Assembly (NCBI RefSeq): GCF_000626715.1
Contig: NZ_AQRA01000010.1
Coordinates: forward strand, 142,522 to 206,521
Source of the DNA: Aquimarina atlantica
Lineage (GTDB): Bacteria > Bacteroidota > Bacteroidia > Flavobacteriales > Flavobacteriaceae
Direction of reading: 5' to 3'
DNA length: 64,000 bases
Shown here: one piece after another, positions 45,151-54,259 of the stretch
How the letters are laid out: each line of letters begins with the position of its first letter
Position numbering within the stretch: position 1 is the first letter of the stretch
The notes under the pieces: model-generated
Databases searched by the model: none
Seen by the model: the letters and a program-made list of their open reading frames with translations, nothing else
Told to the model about the DNA's origin: nothing
Position numbers and translations under genes: made by a program

Positions 45151-45672
45151 ATGAAAAATACAATTATACGTTATGGGTTACGAAGTGCCGTTTCCATATG
45201 TTTGTTAGCACTTGCAGGATGGTTTTTAGGGAAAAATCTGGATTACTCTATTCAGGAAGTAATTGGATATGCCGGAATAATAGTATCATTACTTTTTGTG
45301 TTCCTTGGTATCAAACATTATCGGGATAAAGAAAATAATGGTATTGTTTCTTTCGGAAAAGCATTATTAATAGGTATACTTATCACTCTTATTGCTGCTT
45401 TGGCCTTTGGGATATTAGATGTAATTTATATCGAATATATCAACCCAGATTTTGTCACCGAATACTATTCGCATTACGTTGAACAAATGAAAAATTCTCT
45501 CTCACAGGCCGAACTTGAAACTAAATTGGCAGAGTTAGAGGGCCAAAAAGAGCTATTCTCTAACAGGTTTATGAGCTTTTTTTTAATGTTTGCAACGGTA
45601 TTTATGATTGGGTTTATAATTTCGCTAATCTCAGCACTAATACTACAACGTAAACCAATACCTGGCAATTAA
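45151..45672 (+). CDS. DUF4199 membrane protein
   Basis: A 173-residue protein with four TM helices (about residues 8-27, 35-54, 68-92 and 140-163) and a charged helix before the last one (QMKNSLSQAELETKLAELEGQKE). This matches DUF4199, a Bacteroidota family of unknown function. No enzymatic residues stand out. Confidence 0.75.
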   Translation: MKNTIIRYGLRSAVSICLLALAGWFLGKNLDYSIQEVIGYAGIIVSLLFVFLGIKHYRDKENNGIVSFGKALLIGILITLIAALAFGILDVIYIEYINPDFVTEYYSHYVEQMKNSLSQAELETKLAELEGQKELFSNRFMSFFLMFATVFMIGFIISLISALILQRKPIPGN

Positions 45673-45695
45673 AAAAATAATACAATAAAAATAGT

Positions 45696-46154
45696 ATGCA
45701 ATACAAAGCCAAAACACCTGATGAGTATATAGAAGCTATTCCTGAAGAAAGAAAGGAAGCCATGAGTATGCTTAGAAAAGTAATAAAAGACAATCTTCCT
45801 AAAGGGTTTTCTGAAGAGATTAGTTATGGTATGATAGGGTATGTTGTGCCACACAGTTTATATCCTGATGGGTACCACTGTGATCCTAAATTACCTTTAC
45901 CCTTTATGAATATTGCTTCACAGAAAAATTTTATAGCAGTCTACCATAGTGGTATTTATGCAAACCCCGAATTAATGAACTGGTTTGTTGGTGAATATCC
46001 TAAGTATGTAAAGACAAAATTAGATATGGGTAAAAGTTGTATCCGTTTCAAAAAAATCGATCAGATTCCGATGGAATTAATCGCAGAATTATCTACCAAA
46101 ATGACTCCGCAAGAATGGATTGCAATGTATGAATCTAAAGTAAAAAACAAATAA
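45696..46154 (+). CDS. DUF1801 domain protein
   Basis: A 152-residue soluble protein: TPDEYIEAIPEERKEAMSMLRKVIKDNLPKGFSEEISYGMIGYVVP, followed by ASQKNFIAVYHSGIY and a KSCIRFKKIDQIPMELI strand. This fits the YdhG/DUF1801 family of iron-chaperone-like fold. Function unknown. It is 23 bp after the DUF4199 gene and 10 bp before the VOC gene, so the three are likely one transcript. Confidence 0.8.
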   Translation: MQYKAKTPDEYIEAIPEERKEAMSMLRKVIKDNLPKGFSEEISYGMIGYVVPHSLYPDGYHCDPKLPLPFMNIASQKNFIAVYHSGIYANPELMNWFVGEYPKYVKTKLDMGKSCIRFKKIDQIPMELIAELSTKMTPQEWIAMYESKVKNK

Positions 46155-46164
46155 CAATATAACT

Positions 46165-46548
46165 ATGAAACGAGTAACAGGAATAGGAGGCGTATTTTTT
46201 AAAACGGCTGATCCCCAAAAAACAAAAGATTGGTACAGAGATCATCTGGGTTTTAATACAGATGACTATGGTTGTACATTCTGGTGGAAAGACAAAGAAG
46301 GTAACGATTGTTCTACACAATGGAGTCCTTTTAAAGACGACACCACTTATTTTGCTCCAAGCAAGAAAGAATTTATGATGAATTTCAGAGTAGAAAACCT
46401 AACCGAACTTCTCGAAGTTCTTAAAAGCGAAGGAGTAACTGTTATTGATAAAGTAGAAGAATATGAATATGGTAAATTTGGATGGATTGTAGATCCAGAG
46501 GGTAATAAAATCGAGCTTTGGGAACCTGTCGATAAAGCATTCTTATAA
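46165..46548 (+). CDS. VOC-family (glyoxalase-like) protein
   Basis: A 127-residue protein with two beta-alpha-beta-beta-beta units: GIGGVFFKTADPQKTKDWYRDHLGF and FRVENLTELLEVLKSEGV ... GWIVDPEGNKIELWEPV. The C-terminal Glu in IELWEP is the usual metal ligand. It could be a glyoxalase, dioxygenase or drug-binding protein; the sequence alone does not say. The last gene before a bidirectional terminator. Confidence 0.8.
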   Translation: MKRVTGIGGVFFKTADPQKTKDWYRDHLGFNTDDYGCTFWWKDKEGNDCSTQWSPFKDDTTYFAPSKKEFMMNFRVENLTELLEVLKSEGVTVIDKVEEYEYGKFGWIVDPEGNKIELWEPVDKAFL

Positions 46549-46557
46549 AACCTTAAC

Positions 46558-46590
46558 AAAAAAGGTTGGCTATGTAGCCAACCTTTTTTT
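46558..46590. terminator. Bidirectional terminator
   Basis: AAAGGTTGGCTA and TAGCCAACCTTT form a 12-bp stem around TG, flanked by A and T runs. It serves the VOC gene (+) and the convergent membrane-protein gene (-). Confidence 0.85.
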
Positions 46591-46610
46591 ATATATAATT
46601 TCATTTAATA

Positions 46611-47075
46611 TTACATAAAGAATAAAAGAGATGCTACTATCATCCAGCAGCCAACTATTATTCCTAAAATACCTAGCTTACCTTGTTTAGGAGCTAATTT
46701 TTCTCTAAGGCGATTTGCTTTTTCTTTTGCCTCTTCACTTTTGGATAAAAAATACTTACTGATGAGACCAAATCCAAGCATAAATCCTAATGCCGCAGAA
46801 ACAATATTTCCTGCTAACAAGGTTATCCACCAAATAGGATATGTTGTAAGCCATCCCAGGTTTAAAATTGCAGAAATAATACCCCAAATACCCCAAATAC
46901 AAAATATAAATCCAATCCAACCCTGGTAAGGTTCAATTTTCTCTAAAAGCTCTTTTGCATTTGGTTTTTTAGATAATAGTAACGATGGTACTGCAAGAAT
47001 ACTTAAAACGATTAATGAGATTCCCCATATCATAGTTTTCAAATTTAAAAGGTTAGTGTTTCTTTTTTTATTCAA
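46611..47075 (-). CDS. Four-helix membrane protein of unknown function
   Basis: A 154-residue protein with TM helices near residues 14-33, 50-68, 80-101 and 135-152, and a charged cytosolic helix between the last two (SKSEEAKEKANRLREKLAPKQ). I do not recognise a characterised family. Convergent with the VOC gene and divergent from the TM2 gene. Confidence 0.65.
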   Translation of the reverse strand: MNKKRNTNLLNLKTMIWGISLIVLSILAVPSLLLSKKPNAKELLEKIEPYQGWIGFIFCIWGIWGIISAILNLGWLTTYPIWWITLLAGNIVSAALGFMLGFGLISKYFLSKSEEAKEKANRLREKLAPKQGKLGILGIIVGCWMIVASLLFFM

Positions 47076-47241
47076 AGTTGTTATATCAAATATAACAATA
47101 AATATGACTTATCAAAATATACCCTACTATAGTTATCCTATATACTAATAATTAGTACCTATAAACATTCTTGTTAATCTTCTAATTTTTAATTGATATT
47201 TTTTTGTAATTTTCTCCAAACTAATAAATGATTTTAACAAC

Positions 47242-47649
47242 ATGAGTGAAGAAAACAACAACCTAGGGGACGATATAAAAAAAGGAGCAGAAGAAGCGGC
47301 AGAAGCCGCAAAAGAATTTGCTAATGATGCTAAAGAAGCAGCCAGTGATTTTGCAGAAGAAGCTAAAGAACTTGTTAATTCTTCAGATAACAAAAAAGTT
47401 CTTGCCGGTATTTTAGCTATTTTTTTAGGATGGCTTGGCGTTCATAAATTCATTTTAGGATATCAAAAAGAAGGTTTTATTCTATTAGGAATAACTTTAA
47501 TTTCATTTCCTCTAATGTGTTTGGGCATAGGAATATTAACTATATACGTCCCATCAATTATTGGTCTTGTAGAAGGTATTATGTATTTAACAAAATCTGA
47601 CGAAGAGTTTTACCAAACCTATCAGGTTGGTAGAAAACCTTGGTTCTAA
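47242..47649 (+). CDS. TM2-domain protein with Ala/Glu-rich N-terminal helix
   Basis: A 135-residue protein. Residues 1-50 form an Ala/Glu/Lys-rich amphipathic helix (KKGAEEAAEAAKEFANDAKEAASDFAEEAKEL in overlapping heptads). A TM2 domain follows: two helices separated by a short turn, LAGILAIFLGWLGVHKFILGYQKEG and IGILTIYVPSIIGLVEGIMYL. TM2 proteins occur across bacteria with unknown role. The helical N-terminus could coat the membrane surface or bind a partner (inference). It has its own terminator. Confidence 0.8.
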   Translation: MSEENNNLGDDIKKGAEEAAEAAKEFANDAKEAASDFAEEAKELVNSSDNKKVLAGILAIFLGWLGVHKFILGYQKEGFILLGITLISFPLMCLGIGILTIYVPSIIGLVEGIMYLTKSDEEFYQTYQVGRKPWF

Positions 47650-47652
47650 TAG

Positions 47653-47687
47653 TAAAAAGCCGGAAATCTTAGCTTTCGGCTTTTTTA
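47653..47687 (+). terminator. Terminator after the TM2 gene
   Basis: AAAAAGCCG and CGGCTTTTTT with an inner GAAA/TTTC pairing, starting a few bases after the stop codon. Confidence 0.8.
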
Positions 47688-47699
47688 TTTCATTTTGTT

Positions 47700-47715
47700 A
47701 TCGTAATATTGCGAT
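47700..47715. promoter_or_regulatory. ArsR operator candidate
   Basis: ATCGTAATATTGCGAT is a 16-bp dyad with one mismatched pair, centred 23 bp upstream of the arsR start. ArsR/SmtB dimers bind such AT-rich dyads and release on metalloid binding. Position and symmetry fit autoregulation. Confidence 0.6.
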
Positions 47716-47730
47716 ATTATAATATTAATT

Positions 47731-48054
47731 ATGGGAATTACCAAGACGCAAATATTCGATCAGCAACAAAATGAATTGGCACAGTTTTTCAAAATATTAG
47801 GGCACCCTGCACGTATTGCTATTCTTCAATATATCAGCAAACAAAATACATGTATATGCAATGATTTGGTCGAAGAAATAGGATTGGCGCAAGCTACGAT
47901 ATCTCAACACCTTAAAGAACTAAAAAGCATAGGATTGCTTCAAGGAGAAATCGAAGGCAAAAGTATGTGTTACTGTATCGATATTGATCGATGGACTGCT
48001 TTGCAAAAAAATCTAAACTCATTTTTTAATACCACCAAAAAAAATTGTTGTTAA
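47731..48054 (+). CDS. ArsR-family metalloregulator
   Basis: A 107-residue winged-helix repressor. LAQFFKILGHPARIAILQYISKQNTCICNDLVEEIGLAQATISQHLKELKSIGLL is the fold, with CICNDL carrying the Cys pair in the ELCVCDL-type metal site, a third Cys-rich CYC downstream and a CC terminus. It heads a four-gene set (regulator, DUF6428, GNAT, arsenate-reductase-like) preceded by a dyad operator, so it should repress that set until arsenite or a similar metalloid binds. Confidence 0.9.
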   Translation: MGITKTQIFDQQQNELAQFFKILGHPARIAILQYISKQNTCICNDLVEEIGLAQATISQHLKELKSIGLLQGEIEGKSMCYCIDIDRWTALQKNLNSFFNTTKKNCC

Positions 48055-48075
48055 ATCTACTAATCATTAAAAATC

Positions 48076-48564
48076 ATGAATACATCAGACTTTATAACGC
48101 TGTTAGCAGAACATCAAGATAAATCATTATTATTCGAATATGCTCCGGGAATGCTGGTAGGGACTAATTACCATATTACCGAAGTAAAACATATCACCGT
48201 AGATGCCGTAGATTGTGGTGCAGGTACCGATTTCTGGAAAGAAACTATTATTCAACTATGGGAAAGCCCGGGTGAATTAGGTAAATCAGACTATATGAGT
48301 ACCTATAAAGCTCTGGCAATATTAAGAAAGGTAGGAAAGATGAAATCTTATGAAATGGATGCTGTAGTAAAAATAGAATATGGAAATACTATGTTTCATA
48401 CTGCGCAATTGCACATTGCAGATTTTGAAATCAAAAAAGATCAATTAATACTGAAACTTACCGTAAACCCCACAGATTGCAAAGCAAAAGAAGTATGTGG
48501 AATTACAACAGAGACTCATGCCGAAGAAGCTGCTTCTTGCGCTCCTGGTAGCGGTTGTTGCTAG
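48076..48564 (+). CDS. DUF6428 family protein
   Basis: A 162-residue soluble protein. LLFEYAPGMLVGTNYHITEVKHITVDAVDCGAGTDFWKETIIQLWE is the conserved core and the C-terminus is Cys-rich (TDCKAKEVCG ... ASCAPGSGCC). It is found with arsR and arsenate-reductase-like genes in Bacteroidota. The terminal CAPGSGCC looks like a metalloid or metal ligand set (inference). Function not established. It ends one base before the GNAT start. Confidence 0.75.
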   Translation: MNTSDFITLLAEHQDKSLLFEYAPGMLVGTNYHITEVKHITVDAVDCGAGTDFWKETIIQLWESPGELGKSDYMSTYKALAILRKVGKMKSYEMDAVVKIEYGNTMFHTAQLHIADFEIKKDQLILKLTVNPTDCKAKEVCGITTETHAEEAASCAPGSGCC

Positions 48565-49065
48565 ATGATGGAAACCACAATAAAAATTGCATATTTTACC
48601 CAAGAGGATTGGCCCGAAATCTCTTCAATCTATAAAGAAGGAATTGATACAGGAACTGCCACTTTTGAAACCCAGGTACCTACTTGGAAAGCATGGGATA
48701 TTTCGCATGTAAAATCCTGTAGAATCAAAGCTATTAGTAAAAACACTATTGCAGGCTGGGCTGCCTTGTCCCCAACCTCAAAAAGAGAAGTATATAAAGG
48801 AGTAGCAGAAGTTAGCATTTATATAACATCAAAATGTAGGGGTTTGGGTATAGGTAAACTACTTTTATCCAAATTAATTGAAGAAAGTGAAAAAGCTGGA
48901 TTCTGGACCTTACAAGCTGGAATATTTAGAAATAACAAAGCAAGTATTGATTTACATACATCTTTAGGATTTAGAGAAATAGGATATCGAGAAAAAGTGG
49001 CAAAATTAAATGATATCTGGTATGATAATATCCTCTTAGAACGGAGAAGTAAAATAATTATATAA
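48565..49065 (+). CDS. GNAT acetyltransferase, PAT/ArsN-like
   Basis: A 166-residue acetyltransferase of the phosphinothricin acetyltransferase group: SSIYKEGIDTGTATFETQVPTW, VAEVSIYITSKCRGLGIGKLLLSKLIEESEKAGFWTLQAGIF (acetyl-CoA P-loop RGLGIG) and a final IWYDNILLERRS. Its place inside an ars gene set matches ArsN proteins that acetylate arsinothricin or similar amino-acid analogues; the exact substrate is inference. The first codon directly follows the DUF6428 stop. Confidence 0.8.
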   Translation: MMETTIKIAYFTQEDWPEISSIYKEGIDTGTATFETQVPTWKAWDISHVKSCRIKAISKNTIAGWAALSPTSKREVYKGVAEVSIYITSKCRGLGIGKLLLSKLIEESEKAGFWTLQAGIFRNNKASIDLHTSLGFREIGYREKVAKLNDIWYDNILLERRSKIII

Positions 49066-49124
49066 CCACAATAAACACCACAAATTCTCTTCTAAAAAGA
49101 GAATAATTAAAAACAAAAACACTT

Positions 49125-49550
49125 ATGAATATTTTAGTATTATGCACCGGTAATTCTTGTAGAAGTCAAATGGCAGAAGGATATTTAAAACATTTTGCCA
49201 AAGACAATGCAACTATTTATAGTGCGGGAGTAGAAACACACGGGGTAAATCCCAGAGCAATAGCGATTATGAAAGAAGATGGTATTGATATCTCTACTCA
49301 TACTTCTAATAATCTAGACGAATATCTGGATATACAATTTGACTTCATTATTACTGTGTGTGATAATGCTAAGGAAAGGTGTCCATTTTTTCCTGGTAAA
49401 GCAGAGCGATTACATTATAACTTCTTTGACCCTTCTAAAGTAGAAGGTAGTGAAGAAGAAATTCATGCTGCTTTTACAAAAACAAGAAATGAAATTAAAA
49501 CGTATTGCAAGGATTTTGTAAAGAAAAACATACTAAAAACAGTATCCTAA
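49125..49550 (+). CDS. arsC: Arsenate reductase, low-molecular-weight phosphatase type
   Basis: A 141-residue protein. CTGNSCRSQMAEG is the CX5R phosphate/arsenate loop with a second Cys as in the S. aureus ArsC type. VCDNAKERCPFFPG holds the redox Cys pair, and FDPSKVEG the general-acid Asp. It reduces arsenate to arsenite using thioredoxin. No arsenite exporter gene is seen next to it; a 22-bp-arm terminator ends the set, so the efflux pump must be encoded elsewhere. Confidence 0.88.
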   Translation: MNILVLCTGNSCRSQMAEGYLKHFAKDNATIYSAGVETHGVNPRAIAIMKEDGIDISTHTSNNLDEYLDIQFDFIITVCDNAKERCPFFPGKAERLHYNFFDPSKVEGSEEEIHAAFTKTRNEIKTYCKDFVKKNILKTVS

Positions 49551-49633
49551 CAAACACTGCATAGAATTCTTTGATAGAGTTTCTACATCGATACGTCTGT
49601 AAACTCTTATAGGTTATATCCCTCTGGGTAAAT

Positions 49634-49677
49634 AAAAAAAGATAGCACAAAAGTTAACTTTTGTGCTATCTTTTTTT
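49634..49677. terminator. Strong bidirectional terminator
   Basis: A perfect palindrome with 22-bp arms centred at 49655/49656 (GATAGCACAAAAG-TT/AA-CTTTTGTGCTATC), flanked by A7 and T7. It separates the convergent arsC-like and MscS genes. Confidence 0.92.
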
Positions 49678-49758
49678 ACTTTTTTAGATAATATCAATCG
49701 TATGTTACGAATTGTTCTTTTTGATATTCTACACACGATTAGAAAAAAATAAAATCTA

Positions 49759-50970
49759 TTATTTTTCTACTTTAAACCCTGGTTTTACATAATTTTCGGG
49801 AATATTCTCTGGCGGCACAGTTAACACATTCCCATCTCTTACTGCTTGATAATGAGGTGATAATATTTCTATTCCGGCATCATGAAGCGCATTCTTTAAA
49901 TTCTCATGTAACATCGAATAAATCAATGCAGATTTTTCGGGGTTTTTGGTATACGCATTGATTTCATAGTTTACATAAAAATCATCAAGGCTTTTAATCA
50001 ATACAAATGGTGAAGGGTCTGGCAAAATCAAATCTGTTTTTTTTGCTCCTTCTATTAAAGCTTTCAACACATTATTACTAGGCACATCGTATCCTATCGT
50101 AACCGAGGTATGTAATATTATTCCAACATCATCAATAGCGTTTTTGCTAAAATTAACAATATGATTTCCCAGAATAGAAGAATTAGGAATTGTAATATCC
50201 AGGTTTTTAATAGTTTTTACTCGTGTCACCAATAGGCTCCGATCTGTGATATCTCCAATGGTCTCTCCTATTTGCACGCGATCTCCTACTTTAAATGGTC
50301 TCATATACGTAATTACAATACCTGCTACAATATTAGAAATAGCAGAAGTAGACCCCAACGAAAAAAGTACCCCGAAAAAGATAGATACTCCTTTAAATGC
50401 GGGAGAATCTGAACCTGGTATGTATGGAAAAATTATAATTACCGCAAAAGCAATAATGATAACTCTTAGCAGATTAAATGTCGGGCGTGCCCAATCCGCA
50501 TGAAACCCATCTAATCGAACGGCTTCCTGTTCTAACTCATTTGTCACATATTTTAAAAACCGAAGTAAGTATTTAGTAATAAAAAAAATAACAACTATAA
50601 AAAATAAATTAGGAATAAACCCGATAATACCATCATACAAAAACAACAATGGCTTTTTTATATATCCCAAAACAGTATCTGCATATACTTTGGTTTGCGG
50701 AACCAAACTGAACATAAAAGGAAGATACAAAACCAAAAAGGTAATACTTACGGTGATTCTAAATAACCTAATTACAATTTTTAGAATATGGCGTTCTCTT
50801 CTTGGTGTAATAAACTTAAAAAACTGAACAGCTTTATTGCTACTAAAAAAAATATTGGTCTCTAATGCACTAGCTTTTTTTTGCAACCATCTAAAAACTC
50901 TACGCATTATATAGAAGAAGAATAAAATCCCTACAAGAGCAATTGCAAAATATACATATTCAATAACCAT
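49759..50970 (-). CDS. MscS-family mechanosensitive channel
   Basis: A 403-residue protein. Four to five TM helices cover about residues 1-200, the last (FFGVLFSLGSTSAISNIVAGIV) being the pore-lining Gly/Ala-rich helix. The MscS beta domain follows: YMRPFKVGDRVQIGETIGDITDRSLLVTRVKTIKNLDITIPNSSILGNHIVNFS. The C-terminal alpha-beta vestibule ends at SPHYQAVRDGNV. It should open on membrane tension to release solutes. Longer than E. coli MscS because of extra N-terminal helices. Confidence 0.9.
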   Translation of the reverse strand: MVIEYVYFAIALVGILFFFYIMRRVFRWLQKKASALETNIFFSSNKAVQFFKFITPRRERHILKIVIRLFRITVSITFLVLYLPFMFSLVPQTKVYADTVLGYIKKPLLFLYDGIIGFIPNLFFIVVIFFITKYLLRFLKYVTNELEQEAVRLDGFHADWARPTFNLLRVIIIAFAVIIIFPYIPGSDSPAFKGVSIFFGVLFSLGSTSAISNIVAGIVITYMRPFKVGDRVQIGETIGDITDRSLLVTRVKTIKNLDITIPNSSILGNHIVNFSKNAIDDVGIILHTSVTIGYDVPSNNVLKALIEGAKKTDLILPDPSPFVLIKSLDDFYVNYEINAYTKNPEKSALIYSMLHENLKNALHDAGIEILSPHYQAVRDGNVLTVPPENIPENYVKPGFKVEK

Positions 50971-51094
50971 AACCTAGTTAATTAAGTCAATTCGAAATAC
51001 TATTGAAGTTACTTTAATTTTTGCTTTTTTAGAGACTAAAGAAGAAAAAATTATCAAAAAAAATCTAATCCTAAAACAATACGTGTCGAGAATC

Positions 51095-52903
51095 TTATTT
51101 ATCGCCGTTTTTAAAATATTTCTGCTCTAATTCTGCCTGAAATTCTTCCATAACAGGTTTTACAGTGCTATCGGGGAGATCGGCGATACGAATATACATC
51201 AAACCGTCAACTGCATTATTAAATAATGGGTCAACATTAAATGCTACTACTTTAGCATTTTGCTTAATATATTTTTTAATTAAAACCGGAATACGAAGAC
51301 TTCCCGGTTCTACCTCATCAATGATCTTGTCAAATTTATTAAGGTCACTTTTACTTTCATCAAAGACAAAATCTTTATCAGCGTCTTTTAATTTTACCTT
51401 AAACTCTTTTTTTGGCCTAACATATTGCGCTACATAAGGATCATAATAATGAGATTTCATAAACTCTATCATCAGAGATTTAGAAAAATTACTAAACTTA
51501 TTACTAATACTAACTCCTCCTATAAGATACTTATGTTCTGGGAAACGAAGTGTACAATGCACTATACCTTTCCAAAGTAAGAATAATGGCATAGGACGTT
51601 GTTGATATTCTTTAATAATAAAAGCTCTACCCATTTCGATAGATTCATTCATCATTTTGTGTAATTCTGGTTCAAACCTAAATAAATCCTGAAGGTAAAA
51701 CCCATCAATACCACGGTTAGCATAAATCTGTGAACCCATCCCCATACGATACGCTCCAACCATTCTTTTGGCCTCATTATCCCATAGAAACATATGGTGG
51801 TAATATTCATCAAAAGGATCCAAATCCAACGAATTATTAGTTCCTTCGCCAATTGCTCTAAACGTAATTTCTCTAAGCCTTCCTATTTCACGAACTACAT
51901 TTGGAATATGCTGTTTCTTTGCCAGAAAAACTTCATAATTCTTACTGATCAATAATCGTTTGTCGTGCTCTCTACAATATTGCAACTCTGATTCTATGGC
52001 ATTGATATTACCTTCGACAGCTATTTCTTTAGGCGACTTTGGTAATTTCAAATTTTGAGGAATCGATTCTCTCAATGTCTTTTTCTCAAAAGGATTGGCC
52101 AGCATATACGTTTTCTTACGTAAGAAATTCGTAAAATCCTCAAGATTAGTATGCTCTTCCTGATCTTTTACCGAAACAGGATTACCAATTCTCACTTTGA
52201 TAACTTTATTTTCCTGAGAAAAAAGTTCGCTCGGTAGTTTGGCTGTTCGTAAAATATCACTTATCGAAGCCAGGCGATAAAAAAGTCTGCTATTTCGAGC
52301 GTGAAAATATATAGGAATTACAGGAACTTTTGCTTTTTGAACTAGTCTCATGGCACTAGGTTCCCAAGGCTTATCTACATAATTCTTACCTTCTTTAAAA
52401 GTAGATACTTCTCCTGCCGGAAAAATTCCAAGTGGCTTACCTTCACGAAGGTGTAAAATAGCTTCCTTAATCCCCTTAAGGCTAGATTTTGCCTCTTTCC
52501 TATCTTCAAAAGGGTTTACAGGCATTATATAAGGCTTCAACGGAGAAAAGCTATGCAATAAAAAATTTGCTATTATTTTGTAGTCGGATCTATGCTCTAA
52601 CATAAGTTTAAGCAGCAAAACTCCATCAAGCCCTCCCAAAGGATGGTTTGATAATGTAATAAAGGCCCCATTTTTAGGTAATCTTTTTAGATCTTCTTCA
52701 GGAATTTCATAGTTTACATTATGTATTTCTAAAGTCTTGGTTAAAAAATCTAAATCTTTTAAATGGCTTATCTTATCGTATTGACGATTTACTTTTGATA
52801 ATCGGGTAACTTTAAGAATCACCCAACCAATAAAGGTGCCTATAAAACCAAATTTATCCATTTTGAGCCCCGCGGCTACTTCTCTTGCTGTGACTATGGG
52901 CAT
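51095..52903 (-). CDS. OlsF-like bifunctional aminolipid acyltransferase
   Basis: A 602-residue fusion. I start at ATG 52903 (MPIVTAREVAAGL); a TTG nine bases upstream is less likely. Residues about 60-280 are a PlsC-type O-acyltransferase: LSNHPLGGLDGVLL (NHx4D) and GIFPAGEVSTF. Residues about 300-600 are a GNAT-like N-acyltransferase: VVREIGRLREITFRAIGEGT, YHHMFLWDNEAKRMVGAYRMG and GRAFIIKEYQQRPMPLFLLWKGI. This is the architecture of OlsF, which makes ornithine lipids by N- and then O-acylation; in Bacteroidota related enzymes make glycine lipids. The amino acid used cannot be read. Confidence 0.85.
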   Translation of the reverse strand: MPIVTAREVAAGLKMDKFGFIGTFIGWVILKVTRLSKVNRQYDKISHLKDLDFLTKTLEIHNVNYEIPEEDLKRLPKNGAFITLSNHPLGGLDGVLLLKLMLEHRSDYKIIANFLLHSFSPLKPYIMPVNPFEDRKEAKSSLKGIKEAILHLREGKPLGIFPAGEVSTFKEGKNYVDKPWEPSAMRLVQKAKVPVIPIYFHARNSRLFYRLASISDILRTAKLPSELFSQENKVIKVRIGNPVSVKDQEEHTNLEDFTNFLRKKTYMLANPFEKKTLRESIPQNLKLPKSPKEIAVEGNINAIESELQYCREHDKRLLISKNYEVFLAKKQHIPNVVREIGRLREITFRAIGEGTNNSLDLDPFDEYYHHMFLWDNEAKRMVGAYRMGMGSQIYANRGIDGFYLQDLFRFEPELHKMMNESIEMGRAFIIKEYQQRPMPLFLLWKGIVHCTLRFPEHKYLIGGVSISNKFSNFSKSLMIEFMKSHYYDPYVAQYVRPKKEFKVKLKDADKDFVFDESKSDLNKFDKIIDEVEPGSLRIPVLIKKYIKQNAKVVAFNVDPLFNNAVDGLMYIRIADLPDSTVKPVMEEFQAELEQKYFKNGDK

Positions 52904-52956
52904 TAAATACAATTTGCGCTAACTGCAAATATAGCAAAATCCTTGAATTGATATCA

Positions 52957-54210
52957 CTAATCTCTGGATACCATTTGATAAGTCTCTCTGGTTATTTGCT
53001 TTAGCAAAATATCTTTATTTTTTTCTAAAGAGGTAATAGCTTCATTTGTAAAGTGTCTAATCGTAAATAAAGACACATTTGTATTATAAGTAACTCTAAA
53101 TTTTGCTTTAAGTTTCCCTAAAAGTTTTTCAAAATGATTAAACTTATCATCGAGGCATACCGAAAAACTAATCGCAGAATTCTGAATCAGATCTACTTTT
53201 ATATGATATTGATGAAAAAAACTAAAGATTTCACTAATATTATTTTCGACAATAAATGAAAAATCCAACGAAGAAAGTGAGACCAAAATCTGATTTCTCT
53301 TTACAATATAACAGGGTAAGTGAGGGTCTAATGGTTGACCTTTTTTTACAGAGGTCCCTTGATCGACAGGATTAAGAAACGATTTAACATATAATGGTAT
53401 TTCTTTACGTTGTAAAGGTTGAATCGTTTTTGGATGAATTACGGATGCCCCATAAAACGCAAGTTCTATAGCTTCTTCATAAGAGATATGAGACAGTAAT
53501 TGAGTTTTATCAAACACCCTGGGATCTGCATTAAGAACACCAGGCACATCTTTCCAGATACTTACACTATCTGCACCCAAACAATACGCCAAAATCCCGG
53601 CAGTATAATCACTCCCTTCTCTGCCCAAAGTAGTTGTGAAATTATTTTTATCAGATCCTATAAACCCTTGGGTAATACTAAGGCTATTTTTATCGACTTT
53701 CTCGAGTATCTGGTGTTGAGTAGTTTGCCAATCTACTTCGGCGTCTCTATAAGCAGTATCTGTTTTAATAAAATCTCGTGCATCTAACCACGTATTTTGA
53801 TACCCTTTATGGTTTAGATATTCGCTTACAATAGTAGTAGAAATTAACTCTCCATAAGGTACTATTTGATCATAGATATAATCATATTGAGTTGATTTAT
53901 TTCTATTTAGGGTGGTTTGCATATCTAATAAAAGTCCCTCAATTTTTTTAAAAACAGTATGTTGCTTGTTTTCAAAAAGTGTTTCCAGAATTTCATTATG
54001 ATATACCTCGAGATCCTGAAGTGATATGTTAAGTTCCTTGCTATTCTTAACATATAATTCGACAATACGCTCTAATGCATTAGTGGTTTTACCCATTGCA
54101 GAAATAACAATAATAAGATTAGAAAATCCTGTTTTCTCAAGTACATTAAGTACATTTTTTACTCCCTTAGCATCTTTTACAGACGCTCCTCCGAATTTAA
54201 AAACTCTCAT
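52957..54210 (-). CDS. Aspartate kinase
   Basis: A 417-residue kinase for the first step of lysine, threonine and methionine synthesis. I start at the ATG giving MRVFKFGGASVKDAKGV, because KFGGxS is the N-terminal nucleotide motif; the longer frame only adds 27 residues that overlap the GNAT gene. TLGREGSDYTAGILAYCLGADSVSIWKDVPGVLNADPR is the substrate/ATP core. Two ACT-like segments at the C-terminus (VSLSSLDFSFI, and a weaker one from IKVDLIQNSAISFSVCLD) suggest feedback control by an amino acid. There is no homoserine dehydrogenase fusion. Confidence 0.9.
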   Translation of the reverse strand: MRVFKFGGASVKDAKGVKNVLNVLEKTGFSNLIIVISAMGKTTNALERIVELYVKNSKELNISLQDLEVYHNEILETLFENKQHTVFKKIEGLLLDMQTTLNRNKSTQYDYIYDQIVPYGELISTTIVSEYLNHKGYQNTWLDARDFIKTDTAYRDAEVDWQTTQHQILEKVDKNSLSITQGFIGSDKNNFTTTLGREGSDYTAGILAYCLGADSVSIWKDVPGVLNADPRVFDKTQLLSHISYEEAIELAFYGASVIHPKTIQPLQRKEIPLYVKSFLNPVDQGTSVKKGQPLDPHLPCYIVKRNQILVSLSSLDFSFIVENNISEIFSFFHQYHIKVDLIQNSAISFSVCLDDKFNHFEKLLGKLKAKFRVTYNTNVSLFTIRHFTNEAITSLEKNKDILLKQITRETYQMVSRD

Positions 54211-54259
54211 TAACCAAGTGTTTTTTACTATTAAATTAGGTAATGTTAAATTGAAAGCA

